A stretch of 64,000 bases of DNA from Schizochytrium sp. TIO01 (GCA_004764695.1 SMSO01000032.1:7646668-7710667), one strand, 5' to 3'; shown: positions 1 to 9,893, counted from the first letter of the stretch. Notes: a model not told the origin generated them from the letters alone. Translations and numbers: made by a program.

Positions 1-298
1 TTATTTTTTGTTTGTTCCCAGCGTAAGAATTCTTCAAAACCAGGCAAAGAAAGTCATTACATAATTGCTGTGACTGCCGTGGAAGGTGCTTTAGTTCGCA
101 TACTTGTCTTGCATTGGTCGACCAAAAACTCAAAATATGACCCTGAAATCATCTGCAAAAAGCGACCTAGTGCCTACTTGTTGATTTGTTATGTGGGCTT
201 GAACAAAATCAACAATTAGAACCGAATGTTGCACAAATGAATCAAAATCGATCACACTGCAAACCAAACTGTGATTGCATTGGTTAATTCTAGTTCTA
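1..298. other. Upstream flank of first gene
   Basis: AT-rich sequence with no open frame of note. It presumably holds the promoter and 5' leader of the histidine-phosphatase gene that starts at 299. I see no clear TATA box or other recognisable element. Confidence 0.4.
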
Positions 299-1927
299 AT
301 GGATCCCGGTCAGGACCCGAGCGATATACAACACGAACTTGAGCGACGCGCAGTGGATGGCATCTTCATCTCACCTGGCTTCGAGGATCGTGAGGACGTG
401 AAAGCACCCTCCGAGGCCGCTGACGCTCATCCTGGTGACGGGCATGAGGCTTTAAGCAACAGCCAGGAGCCCGGGAAACGTGAGGAGGGAAATCATGAAG
501 ATCTTGAGGAAGGGTTTCCGGAGGTAACCGAGCATTTTAATTCCATTGCAGAAGGTGTTGCTGACAAAGATGGTCTTGAAGGTATTGAACTCTGGTTTGT
601 TAGACATGGTGAAAGCACAAACAACCGTGTGGTACATGGCTGGGGAGGCCTCAAAGCCGTGTTATACCCCGTTCTTGTAGAGGCAGATCCATTACTCACA
701 GACAAAGGGCTTGACATCGCCCGAGAAAATGGTTCTAGGTTAGTTTCTGCAGGCGTGAACTTTGATTTGGTGCTATGCTCCGCGCTAATGCGGACCATGG
801 AAACCGCATACGAAATGTTCATCAAGACTGGCCTTACAGAGTCGTTCAAAGTTGCGCCCTTTGTGTCAGAGGTTCCGCTTACGTGGGGGGCGAGGGTCCC
901 TGTCTCAGAAAATATTCCGTTTCCAAGAGCTAGACAAATCAAAGTGCTACGAGAGCGTCATGGTGATAATTTCATGAAGTGCGTAGATTGGTCTCTTGTG
1001 GGCGGGCCCCAAGGTGACAATCTGCAGTGTCTACCACCTGGTGGTGTTAGGTTTTTGCGTTGGCTGAATGAACAAAAAGAGGTACTCAAACTGGTTGATA
1101 AGCCCCGCCAAGCCGAGGTTGTTCGTATTGTGGTTGTTACACATTCACGATTTATGCGTAGAGGCCTGCTTCTCCGGAAAAAACCTGGTAATAGTGATGT
1201 TTGGAGGTCTACCATCGTGAATGGTTGCGATGGTAGCCTTGCAGTTTGCGATATACAGCCTTGGTATCGCTCTAGCGTTGAGCGCAAGAAAAAGAGAATC
1301 GATAGAAGGATTGATAAAAAACGAGTAAGAGCCCAGCGCAAGATCAATAAACTCAAATCTCATGTCTCAGAACTTCAAGACAAGCAAAAAAATATTGTAC
1401 AAAAGTTTGCTGCACGCTCGGAGGGATCAAACGTAGATGAAATTATAGAGACTGCAAAGGACGCTACAAAAGGCTCTCTTGATATTTCAGAAAACATGAT
1501 AGTTGGGGCTGCAAGCGAAGCGCTTGGTGATACCTGCAGCTCAAATACTGATATCCAATTAGCTAACCCAGACGGGGATCCTAACCTAAGCAACCATCTT
1601 ACAAATGGTTGTGAAAACAACATTAATACTACTAGTAGTAATAACAAGTGTACTAGTAGAAGTAGCAGCTGTTGCAGTGACTCAAATGCAGATAGCGATG
1701 AGGTTCTCTTCGAGGATCCAAAGAATAAACTATCTGAAAAGAATTTAAAGAAAATGTCCAAGGCTATGCGCAAACTTTCTAAAAAGAACAAGAGGCTTCA
1801 CCAAAAAGCCACCAAAATGAACAATAAAGCAAGCAACAAAATTAGTAAGCTTGAAGCGAAGAAGGAAAAACTAGACAACTGCAATGGTCGTATCAAGAAC
1901 CAGGAAGATTCTCTTTCGTTTACCTGA
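299..1927 (+). CDS. Histidine phosphatase superfamily protein with basic coiled-coil tail
   Basis: Single open frame of 542 residues from the ATG at 299; an in-frame TTG at 275 also exists but the ATG is the natural start. The phosphatase core has the RHGES signature at about residues 102-106 (His103 would be the phospho-acceptor), a second motif CSALMRTMETA near 162-172 whose Arg165 fits the substrate-binding arginine, and the downstream catalytic His in VVVTHSRF (His282). The first 90 residues are acidic and probably disordered. From about residue 320 the protein is very basic and Lys-rich with coiled-coil character, interrupted by an Asn/Ser-rich linker. That tail is unusual for phosphoglycerate-mutase-like enzymes and suggests RNA, nucleolar or membrane-surface association (inference). 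Substrate cannot be named: the superfamily includes sugar-phosphate, protein and inositol-phosphate phosphatases. Confidence 0.85.
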   Translation: MDPGQDPSDIQHELERRAVDGIFISPGFEDREDVKAPSEAADAHPGDGHEALSNSQEPGKREEGNHEDLEEGFPEVTEHFNSIAEGVADKDGLEGIELWFVRHGESTNNRVVHGWGGLKAVLYPVLVEADPLLTDKGLDIARENGSRLVSAGVNFDLVLCSALMRTMETAYEMFIKTGLTESFKVAPFVSEVPLTWGARVPVSENIPFPRARQIKVLRERHGDNFMKCVDWSLVGGPQGDNLQCLPPGGVRFLRWLNEQKEVLKLVDKPRQAEVVRIVVVTHSRFMRRGLLLRKKPGNSDVWRSTIVNGCDGSLAVCDIQPWYRSSVERKKKRIDRRIDKKRVRAQRKINKLKSHVSELQDKQKNIVQKFAARSEGSNVDEIIETAKDATKGSLDISENMIVGAASEALGDTCSSNTDIQLANPDGDPNLSNHLTNGCENNINTTSSNNKCTSRSSSCCSDSNADSDEVLFEDPKNKLSEKNLKKMSKAMRKLSKKNKRLHQKATKMNNKASNKISKLEAKKEKLDNCNGRIKNQEDSLSFT

Positions 1928-2453
1928 AATACAATTCCTAGATCCCTGCATGTACAAACTTTAATTTCCGTGTATCATTGTACTTTAACATCGATTTAAT
2001 ATATCTCATTTGGAAACAAATCTTGTTGTGATCATTTGTGCCTCAAATATTGTCAGCGTGTATTCTCCAAAGTTGTTGTTAAATGCAAGACTTGAACATA
2101 AACCATGATTACTTTATATTTGAACTTTCCTCTACTAGAAATTCTGCAAATGAGTCTGTGCTATTTATGGTTTCCACATCTACAAGTTGCAGCATTTCAC
2201 TGAACTGGTTCTGCATGTCTAGCCACAACCATATTATCATAATCAACCTCACTCAGTCTAGGTGTTTTGATTCAAATATTGAAAGCGAGCTCTCACCTCG
2301 TACACTTGCTTAAGTAGACTTTGTGCCGTAGCGTCACATTCCATATCTAATTATTTTTATACTTAAAAAACAATTTTAAATGAAAAGAAAGATAAACAAA
2401 AAAGAATATATTCACTGAGACAAAAATACTTTCGCTGTATTTCTTTCCACACA
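1928..2453. other. Intergenic, tandem genes
   Basis: About 530 bp between two plus-strand genes. AT-rich, holding the 3' UTR of the phosphatase gene and the promoter of the next gene. No recognisable element beyond A/T-rich tracts at 2350-2410 just ahead of the downstream start. Confidence 0.4.
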
Positions 2454-3554
2454 ATGGACGAGTTGGCGTGGACTCTTGGCGCTGCCTTTGCGACCCTCCT
2501 TGCTCTCATCGCTGCCTTCCTTTTCTTTGACTCCCCTTCCGCCAAACCCCAAACCCAATCTCAGCCTGAAAACAACTCGGAAGTCTCCACCTCTGCACAA
2601 AGTGCTGTGAAGGGCCATCGCCAACAGAACAAGAACAGTGACAACAACAATAGCCGTGGCAGTATCATAAACAACAAGGACTTCAAAGTCGACCCCGTTG
2701 TAGAAGACGCCAGCTGCGGAGTGAAAGAAGAAGGCAGCGAACAGTCAGCAGCTTCCTCCCATAAAGGCACCTCAAACACCGCTGCATCTCCTTCATCTTC
2801 TCTACTTGCATCTATTTTGCTATCTTCAGAACCGACCGCGCAACCGAAGGCTACTCAACCTGTATCGATCTTCACCGAAACAGCAATGGGCGACGACCTT
2901 GACGACCTTCTCGACGAGGCCCTCGACGATCTCGATCTTTTGGACGAGGCTGCCGAAGACCTTCTGCTCGAAGAAGCTGCGCTAGACTCCGACTCCGACA
3001 CTGAGCCCGACGCCAAGCCCAAGTCTATCAATCAGACCCAAGCTATCCAGGCCTCAACCTCTGCATTGGCCGCGAATTCGTACTCAGGCTCTTACTCAAC
3101 ATGGCAAGACACATTGCAAATTTTGGCCCCCGCGGAGCGTGTGGAATGGGCAAAGACAATCAGCAAAGACTCTGGGGCCCAAGATAATATGGACCCGCAG
3201 CCGAACTATAGTTCTGCATACAAAAGTGGCGCTGGGAAAACCTCTGGTTCAGGAAACGGAGATAATGCTGGTAGTGAGAACGCTGTCGCTTCGCTGATGC
3301 AGGGCAATGTGGTGCTCACCCCTGATGACCCTGCAACATTGTTTTCTGCATGTCTGAAGAAAGCACTGTTAGCTGTCAACAAGGAGTATGTAGGCTCGTA
3401 TACTCCCTCAGACGAGGTTTTGAGGCTTTTCAAAAAGCAGCTTGAGAACGATGTGCGGGCAAGGGTTGAGAGTAATTCTGTTGAGAAAGAGAACATTCTT
3501 GAGGATGAAGATCGCTTCAAGGAGCTCTCACGCCTCTTAAAGTCCAGTTCATAG
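2454..3554 (+). CDS. Membrane-anchored acidic protein of unknown function
   Basis: Open frame of 366 residues starting with ATG in the context ACAATGG. Residues 7-25 form one hydrophobic helix directly after the first few residues, so the protein is probably anchored by its N-terminus. A low-complexity Ser/Asn/Gln region follows to about 140. Residues 145-180 are extremely acidic and leucine-rich with a repeated DDLDDLLDEA pattern, resembling the N-terminal acidic helix of peroxin PEX19, but the rest of PEX19 (farnesylation CaaX box, mPTS-binding fold) is absent. Residues about 215-240 (WQDTL...AERVEWAKTI) and 290-366 (a predicted helical domain) look folded but I do not recognise them. A GAGKTSGSG string near 259 looks like a P-loop but lies in low-complexity sequence. 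Function is unknown. Confidence 0.65.
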   Translation: MDELAWTLGAAFATLLALIAAFLFFDSPSAKPQTQSQPENNSEVSTSAQSAVKGHRQQNKNSDNNNSRGSIINNKDFKVDPVVEDASCGVKEEGSEQSAASSHKGTSNTAASPSSSLLASILLSSEPTAQPKATQPVSIFTETAMGDDLDDLLDEALDDLDLLDEAAEDLLLEEAALDSDSDTEPDAKPKSINQTQAIQASTSALAANSYSGSYSTWQDTLQILAPAERVEWAKTISKDSGAQDNMDPQPNYSSAYKSGAGKTSGSGNGDNAGSENAVASLMQGNVVLTPDDPATLFSACLKKALLAVNKEYVGSYTPSDEVLRLFKKQLENDVRARVESNSVEKENILEDEDRFKELSRLLKSSS

Positions 3555-3908
3555 CTTGCTTTCTTTTCACCACCTCTGGTAAGCTCAATGCAGATACTTG
3601 AAGCCTTTTAATGATGAACATATCGCGAAACATGCGATATACAAATGTTGTAGTACTTCTGAACAAGATTTTTTTTTTTTTTTTTTCTGATTGAATCTAG
3701 GCATTGTGATACCTAGAACACTTCTTTGTATTCCAAAATGCCTGCAATTCTTCTACTATGCTCATTGAACCATATTCCTATACTTGACCCGTTTTGGAAA
3801 AATAAAAATGACTCGGCATGAAATCTATTCAGGGGAAAGAAATCAATGTATCCTGTAACCTTTGTGCTTACTAATATGTTTCAAAAAAATAAAATTAAAA
3901 CTTACAAC
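3555..3908. other. Convergent 3' intergenic region
   Basis: 354 bp between two stop codons on opposite strands. It contains an 18-base T run at about 3669-3687 and an AATAAA at 3800-3805 that could serve as the plus-strand polyadenylation signal. Confidence 0.4.
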
Positions 3909-5543
3909 TCAGTCCGCGAGCGAAACCCTCTTGATATCCGCAACCCCCTGCTTGCGTAATTTCGCTCGAATGACTGGCATGTCTTGGCGTGAAACACCGA
4001 AATCGTCCAATACCTCAACTACCTCTTGAGAGCCATCCATGTGCTCGACCAGAACGCGGATATTCGTCGTATTGGTGCACCAACCCTCACCACCAGATAT
4101 ATGCCATGCATTTCTCATCATTAATTCAAAGTAATCGTCATCATCAATGCTGGCGGAGACATCACGATAATAGTGAACAAACTCGTCGCGTGTAATTACC
4201 CCATCACCACGCTGGCCCTTGTTTCCAGCTCCATTATCCCACTGAGCAATAAATTCTTTGATGATATCCTCATGTGTTTTAACACCGTCGATAACTTCAG
4301 GATGAAAACTTGTATCATAAAATCCAGCAAGTTCTTGAAGTGTGACAGTTCCACTCTTGTCAATGTCTAGCACATCATAGGCCATAAGAATGATCTTCAA
4401 ACGCCGCTTTGTAAGAGGTCCACGCAAAGCAACAAGAAATTCATTTAAATCAACAGTACCATCTTGATTACCATCCAGATGTTCAAACAGCATTTCTAGC
4501 TGCCCAGAGTCTAAAGAAACCCCAAACTTTCGAAGCCCATTTTGCAGCTCACTACGACTGAGTTTACCATCTCGTGAGGTATCCATAAACCTGAACTCTC
4601 TACTGATTTCACGAATTCCATACATCGAGATTTCTGATGTTTTCGTTCGTTCACAAACAATTAATTTAATTTTGCGCAGAAGCTCCTTCGGCTTGGTAAT
4701 GCGAGCAGGGAGCTTTCGCTGCTCAATCGCTGCCTGGGGAGTTTGCGCAAGCTCGAAAGCCCAGGCGTATATCATTCTTGGGTTTGCACGGTTCCGTTGT
4801 TTAGCAAGCTCAAGGCCACAGCTAACATTGTGCATCAATTGGGCTTGGTCTGCAGCTTCAAGACCTAAAGGCATATTTGTCATGCAGTTCTTCAGAGAAA
4901 TAGGATCAAGGCTAAAAACGAGCTTATTCTTTGATAAGACATTGTCGCGAGCATGTGGATCCGAAATGAGAGCACACTGGGAAGGTGCTGCAAACCAATG
5001 TGTGCGTGGATCTTGATCGTTTTGGGTCAAAGATACCACATGTTGTTGGCCGTACATGGACCCTTCAGATTTAAGATATAGAGGAGCGCCCATCATATTT
5101 ATGTCTTCGTTCATCACTAAAGCTGGGTTGCAAGCAAGCTGAAAGGGCTGGCCATAGTGGAGTTTAGTAGCTTGTGTACGATCATACGTATCTACCTCGA
5201 TGGATTTCAGCTTCGTAAGTATAAAAGTTGCTTTCGCCATCGGCCGAGCGTGGTCGGAAGAAGCTTGATCCTCCTCTACACGTTCATCTTGTGAACCAGA
5301 GTGCTCTGCAAATACAGCACATTCCCCAGGATTCACCTCGCTCCAAATATCAGTTGTAAGTCTACAACCAGTCTCTAAATGGCGGAGGACTATCACGCTT
5401 CCCAAGTCAATCGTTCCATCTTTCGAATAGGAATGGGCTACTCGCTGGTTGCCTTTTGCTAAGCGTTGTTGATGCCGAACTTGCTCTCTTTCTCTGAGCT
5501 CTTCAGCCGTGTTAAGAAGGCCTGTGGCGTACAGTCGACTCAT
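3909..5543 (-). CDS. Calcyphosin-like multi-EF-hand protein, probably flagellar
   Basis: Open frame of 544 residues. The C-terminal half is a calcyphosin (CAPS/CAPSL) module: EF-hand loops at about 321-332 (DTSRDGKLSRSE), 357-368 (DGNQDGTVDLNE) and 393-404 (DIDKSGTVTLQE), plus a fourth, lengthened loop at about 436-454 with an insertion. It is followed by the family hallmark VSASIDDDDYFELMMRNAW. After that comes a 65-residue tail beginning HISGGEGWC, of a kind I associate with long protist relatives. The first 300 residues are not EF-hand: they include a region reminiscent of beta-rich MIR-like repeats (LGSVIVLRHLETGCRL, FQLACNP) of uncertain identity. Calcyphosin-type proteins bind calcium and are commonly axonemal in flagellated protists, so the organism probably has a flagellated stage (inference). 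It is divergent with the TTC5 gene. Confidence 0.85.
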   Translation of the reverse strand: MSRLYATGLLNTAEELREREQVRHQQRLAKGNQRVAHSYSKDGTIDLGSVIVLRHLETGCRLTTDIWSEVNPGECAVFAEHSGSQDERVEEDQASSDHARPMAKATFILTKLKSIEVDTYDRTQATKLHYGQPFQLACNPALVMNEDINMMGAPLYLKSEGSMYGQQHVVSLTQNDQDPRTHWFAAPSQCALISDPHARDNVLSKNKLVFSLDPISLKNCMTNMPLGLEAADQAQLMHNVSCGLELAKQRNRANPRMIYAWAFELAQTPQAAIEQRKLPARITKPKELLRKIKLIVCERTKTSEISMYGIREISREFRFMDTSRDGKLSRSELQNGLRKFGVSLDSGQLEMLFEHLDGNQDGTVDLNEFLVALRGPLTKRRLKIILMAYDVLDIDKSGTVTLQELAGFYDTSFHPEVIDGVKTHEDIIKEFIAQWDNGAGNKGQRGDGVITRDEFVHYYRDVSASIDDDDYFELMMRNAWHISGGEGWCTNTTNIRVLVEHMDGSQEVVEVLDDFGVSRQDMPVIRAKLRKQGVADIKRVSLAD

Positions 5544-6378
5544 ATTTCTGAACTGGAATTTAGGATATGATCAACAACCAAATCTTCTTCTGTTTGCACA
5601 ACGTTGCTTCTCGCAAGTTGCTTCTTTAGAAATCTTTTTTACTTTCTGTCTTCAAATTTATGCAATAACCAAAGTTTCCTTGGGATGATACTATGTCTCC
5701 CCTTTTGCTCCAGTTGTGGTGGTAGCCTTGTCTTATAAAAAATGAACGTTGCCAGCTAGCACAATTAATCTAGTTTGCCTCAATAATTTAGACAGAGCCC
5801 CTACTTATGAATTGTAGGGCTGTTCCACTCTACTTGGTTGAACTGTAGAGCAATAGTTTATACACTCACTTCTTTCCTTCTGCAGAAATTGTATGCGCAT
5901 GTAACATCTGCTTTCATGTCGGAAGAAGACAGACAAGGAGGTTTTTTAATAGGCCCTATGTCCTTTTTGCTTTCATCTAAAAATGATCCGTTGGGTTTCC
6001 CGTCTGCCTAAAATGCGTTGTGCACGGCCGTTGCCGCTAAGAAGAGAAAGAAAACTAAGAGAAAAGAACACAAGGCCAACCCAGTTAAATTCTTGCATGT
6101 CTTCCAGAGTCAGGTAAGCACCGAATTCCTAACTTTCGTTTGACAAGATAATCTGGGACAGTGCCGACCCTTTGGACAGCGTTAACACAGGGCTACCTCT
6201 CTTGCCAAGTATATATTGCTTGGCTCTTGGAGAAAGAAACGGCCGCAACGTGTGAGCTCGGTTGCAGAGGAGCGCCATCGAGCATCTACTCTATACCGAG
6301 AAAGGCTTCAACACTGCCCAGGCCGATTGACAAGCCCCGTTTATCTGAAGTACCACATAGGGAGTTGCGGTACGAGAT
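5544..6378. promoter_or_regulatory. Bidirectional promoter region between calcyphosin-like gene and TTC5
   Basis: 835 bp separates the two divergent start codons, so both promoters lie here. The part next to the calcyphosin-like gene is AT-rich, the part next to TTC5 is less so. No credible motif or coding frame is seen; short open frames at 6161-6407 lack an ATG. Confidence 0.45.
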
Positions 6379-7743
6379 ATGATCTACAAATTGCCCCACA
6401 TGCCTAGCCCTGCGTTGAAGAGTACCCCCTCAACTCAAAGTGTTCAGAAAGGACAGCAAAAGGAACTCCAGCAAAGCGTAATGAACTCAGAATCGACTCG
6501 TGTTGATGAGCAGGAGGGCAAGGACGCTATGATCGAGAGACTTGTACAAGAGATTGAAGCTCGTATGAATGCTTCGGAGAATCAGCCTGTACCTGAGAAT
6601 AGCGTCGATGTGGATACACTTTATCAAAAAGCAGAGAATTTAATTCAGGAATTGGGTATAGACAAAGGTGCAGCACCTCGCCATGTGAGAGCGACTAGGC
6701 TGTACTGCTATGCTAGGATGAAAATTGCGCAAGGCCAACCTGGGGCGAAAGAGCTTTTATTCCAGGCTGTTAAGCTCCATCCGCGACGAGCAGGAGTATG
6801 GAATTGCCTCGCTGAGCTGCTTTGGCGTGATGGAGATTTGAAACAAGCTCATGATTGCTTGTTGTCTTCCCTTGAACAATCGCCAGACAACGTCACACTT
6901 CGCAATCTCTCAATGCTTTTACGAAAGCTTGAGGGGTCTGCTAAGGAGAAGGCAGATCATATGAGTGAAAGTGTTATTAGGGCCAAAGAAGCAGTTGCTC
7001 TTGACATAAATGATGCTGAGTCTTGGTATGTGTTGGCTAATGCCTACATGGCAATGTTTTTTGCAATGTCCCATGATCATCGTGATCTTGAATCGGCTTT
7101 GAAAGCGTACTATCGAAGTGAAAATCTTGAGACTGGAAGGAATAATCCTGATCTTTTTTATAATCGAGCACAGGTCTTAGCATTTATGGAACATTTTTCT
7201 TCTGCCATAGCAGACTATGAACGCGCTGACATGCTGGACAAAAGTCTTGGTGCTGGTGCTCTTGCTAAATCTTTACGGGAACAAGTAAAATCTACGGCAA
7301 TGCATATTGATTCAAAAGGTCGGATCAAACCTAAACGTCTCGCTACGCTTAGGGCTTCATTGGAGGAGTATATTGCACAGCCTGGGCATGAACAAATCTC
7401 AGTCTGTGATTTAGACGAAGGCCCTAATACAAATATCAATATCCATGTCAAAGTTCTCATGGGAATAAGTGCATCAGGTAGCCCAGTATCTACGTTTCTT
7501 GCTCTTGATTACAAAGGTAATATCTTTGCACTTTCTATTTTTCATCTCGACGAAACTACACAGTCCCGCTTGGGAAGCGCAAAAGAGAACATTTCAATTT
7601 CAGATCCTCTACTGCGCACCACCATATTAGATAATCACCGTTATCAGAGTATTCAAGTCCAGCATCCTGCTCACGTTTCACTAAATGGCAGGCAGCTACA
7701 CTCTGCCTTTGCTCACGCATCAATGGCCACCTCTACAATATAG
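6379..7743 (+). CDS. TTC5: TTC5 (STRAP) homologue, tetratricopeptide and OB-fold protein
   Basis: Open frame of 454 residues from the ATG at 6379 (a second ATG at 6400 is also possible); human TTC5 is about 440 residues. The N-terminal 70 residues are low complexity. Residues about 75-330 form helical TPR repeats, including the family-specific block around SMLLRKL...ESVIRAKEAVALD...SWYVLANAYMAMFF and the later FYNRAQVLAFMEHFSSAIADYERADMLD repeat. The last 110 residues are a beta-rich region with VKVLMGISASGSPVSTFLALDYKGNIFALSIFH, matching the TTC5 OB-fold domain. In animals TTC5 binds nascent tubulin at the ribosome and triggers autoregulated tubulin mRNA decay, and is also a p300/p53 cofactor; the former role is the plausible one in a protist. 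I cannot confirm the nascent-chain binding pocket by eye. Confidence 0.9.
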   Translation: MIYKLPHMPSPALKSTPSTQSVQKGQQKELQQSVMNSESTRVDEQEGKDAMIERLVQEIEARMNASENQPVPENSVDVDTLYQKAENLIQELGIDKGAAPRHVRATRLYCYARMKIAQGQPGAKELLFQAVKLHPRRAGVWNCLAELLWRDGDLKQAHDCLLSSLEQSPDNVTLRNLSMLLRKLEGSAKEKADHMSESVIRAKEAVALDINDAESWYVLANAYMAMFFAMSHDHRDLESALKAYYRSENLETGRNNPDLFYNRAQVLAFMEHFSSAIADYERADMLDKSLGAGALAKSLREQVKSTAMHIDSKGRIKPKRLATLRASLEEYIAQPGHEQISVCDLDEGPNTNINIHVKVLMGISASGSPVSTFLALDYKGNIFALSIFHLDETTQSRLGSAKENISISDPLLRTTILDNHRYQSIQVQHPAHVSLNGRQLHSAFAHASMATSTI

Positions 7744-8503
7744 AGGCAAAGGCATAATTCAAAGCAGCTCCTTCTTGCTTTCTCAAAATAATAGTAATTA
7801 TAAGTATACAAAGGAAAAATGGTATCTACTAGGTTTTTTATTTTTTCAGCTTTTCAAGAAATAGTGTCTAGTAATTCTTCATGGAAACATGAATGCAACA
7901 ACAAGGAAAAGTTGAGGCTTTGAGAGGAACCCACAACCGAAGCATTTTGAACCAGTAAGTAAGACTTAGCTCCTCAAAACCTAATCATGTCTAAGGTCAG
8001 ATATACTGGAAAGAAAGTTTTGGAGGTTGGGTTAGCCGGCGTCCCCGTTTCCTTCCTTGCTTCTTGATAAAATTTATAAATCTTGTGAGAGCGTCAACGC
8101 ATTCATTAAAAACACCATGAAAACGGACATTTTTTTTTTCCCTTTAAAAACATTTTTTTCCAATAAATTAAAAATGTTTACATACACACATAGATATTGC
8201 AAATATTGAACATACATTTTGTTTAGAGGAAGCTAGATTTTGGTCAGACAGTATCACAAGTTCTCAGACTGAATTGCTTTATAGTGCAATAACGATTATC
8301 ACTCTGTTGAGCTTACGGAACAAAATCACATGCTATGATTACGAAACAAAACGTGTCCAGAGTCAGAAAAGTGCTGGTTCATAAGAGGAATCCTTAAGGT
8401 CGAGAAATTGTGAGAGCTTCTCATGTTGCCAAGTGAAAAGTAAACAGGCAGAGCAAAAAATCAAATCTGCATTATTGGTCATATGGATAGAATTTGAGAT
8501 GCC
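7744..8503. other. Intergenic between TTC5 and unknown gene
   Basis: 760 bp, AT-rich, both neighbours on the plus strand. It has a T-rich tract at 8129-8160. No reading frame or recognisable regulatory motif is visible. Confidence 0.4.
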
Positions 8504-9799
8504 ATGGCAGAAATCATCCTAGAAGAAACTACATTTTCAGCGCCTCGGGTAGGGAGATCGACAGTCTTTTTACAGCAACAAGAAAGTAAAATAGATGAGC
8601 GTGGAGAGTTTGGACCTCGGGAAAGGGGCATTCTCGCCCTAAGAACTGCGCTCTATTCTGTGTCACCATCTGCAAGACGAGAACTCCGGGCGGTTGTGAG
8701 AAATGCCAAAGCTAATAAGAAGCGCTCACGATGTCTCTTGTACGAGGATTTAATGCGCGCATTATCAAGTATCAATGTACGGCTCTCCAACCATGCCCTT
8801 GCAGATCTTCGTGTTGACATGAAGTTGGACGATATTGAAGACATTATCAATGACCTTGAACAAGATGCCAGCATGAACATAAGAAGGGGCTCCCCCAATG
8901 CACAAATGGACGCTCGATGCCTTGCAAAACAGCCCTTTGCTGTCTCAGATGAAACAAATCCTTTTTGGATTCGGCAACCTCGAATAACAGCAATCTCTCT
9001 CCAAGGGCTACCGCGAACCCCTCGGGTTTTAAGGCGAAGTCGGATCGCCCAGGCAAACTGCAGCGACAGTATTTTTGATGAGGAGTTGCAGGGCTATAAG
9101 GAAACGAGTGAAGAGGCAAAGTCCCCATCTGTTTTGATAGGTGGCAGAGGCTCACAGCCATCGTCAAGCCGCCGTGGATCATTTATTGCCATGGCTTTAC
9201 AAGGAGATCCAGAAGGTGAACTCGCAGAAATTACTTCTCTTTACATGAGCATAGATAGTGCAAAGCCGCCCACAAAAAAGCAGCTACGTGCCTTGGAGGC
9301 ACAGACGCTCGCCCGGCCAAATACACCCGAGTTTATCCGGCAAGCCCAGCAGGGCGCCAAAAGCTATACAAAACGGGCGCGAAGCAAAGGTCGAAGGCAT
9401 GACTTTGAATTCGGCAACAACGGTGGCGACCACCTGATGCGAGACTCTCCTCTTCAACACGTAGGAAAGGCACAGACTCGAAGCAGGGGAGTTAAAAAGA
9501 ACCAACGTGTCGTGAAACAGGTGAATGGAGCAGATCAAAATGAAATAGGGACTTTGAAAGCAAAGAATGCGGTGCTTGCAGCAGAAGCAGAAGTAAAAAA
9601 AGCTGCAGCAGCGGGAATAAATCAAGGTATACACGAGGAGAAAGAAGCCGAGGAGGGCATCGAGAAGATCTTTGCGGCATCGCGAAGACTAGGGAAACAG
9701 TTGCGGCGGGAGGCCCGTGATCTAGAACAGGTGGCCTCTACGGCACAAACAGCTTTGCGTACACAGGCGCTCATCCCTGCAAAGTTGCATAAAGGATAA
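8504..9799 (+). CDS. Basic protein of unknown function with C-terminal coiled coil
   Basis: Open frame of 431 residues with a good start context (GCCATGG). Residues about 37-125 look folded and helical; the stretch LLYEDLMRALSSINVRLS resembles a degenerate EF-hand half but has no calcium loop. Residues 130-330 are Arg/Ser/Gln-rich and probably disordered, including several RRGS-like sites suited to basophilic kinases. Residues about 335-431 are Ala/Glu/Lys-rich and predicted coiled coil. I do not recognise a family. The stop codon lies only 94 bp from the stop of the convergent FHA/RING-CH gene. Confidence 0.65.
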   Translation: MAEIILEETTFSAPRVGRSTVFLQQQESKIDERGEFGPRERGILALRTALYSVSPSARRELRAVVRNAKANKKRSRCLLYEDLMRALSSINVRLSNHALADLRVDMKLDDIEDIINDLEQDASMNIRRGSPNAQMDARCLAKQPFAVSDETNPFWIRQPRITAISLQGLPRTPRVLRRSRIAQANCSDSIFDEELQGYKETSEEAKSPSVLIGGRGSQPSSSRRGSFIAMALQGDPEGELAEITSLYMSIDSAKPPTKKQLRALEAQTLARPNTPEFIRQAQQGAKSYTKRARSKGRRHDFEFGNNGGDHLMRDSPLQHVGKAQTRSRGVKKNQRVVKQVNGADQNEIGTLKAKNAVLAAEAEVKKAAAAGINQGIHEEKEAEEGIEKIFAASRRLGKQLRREARDLEQVASTAQTALRTQALIPAKLHKG

Positions 9800-9893
9800 G
9801 CTATTTAGTTACAATATTCTTCTTCCGTTTGTTGCATTTCACATTACTTTCTGGATCTCGGATGTAGTCCCGATAGATAATATATCCCTAGTT

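Noticed and set aside
3229-3255. P-loop-like GAGKTSGSG in the membrane-anchored acidic protein
   Set aside because: Lies in Gly/Ser/Asn low-complexity sequence with no following nucleotide-binding fold.
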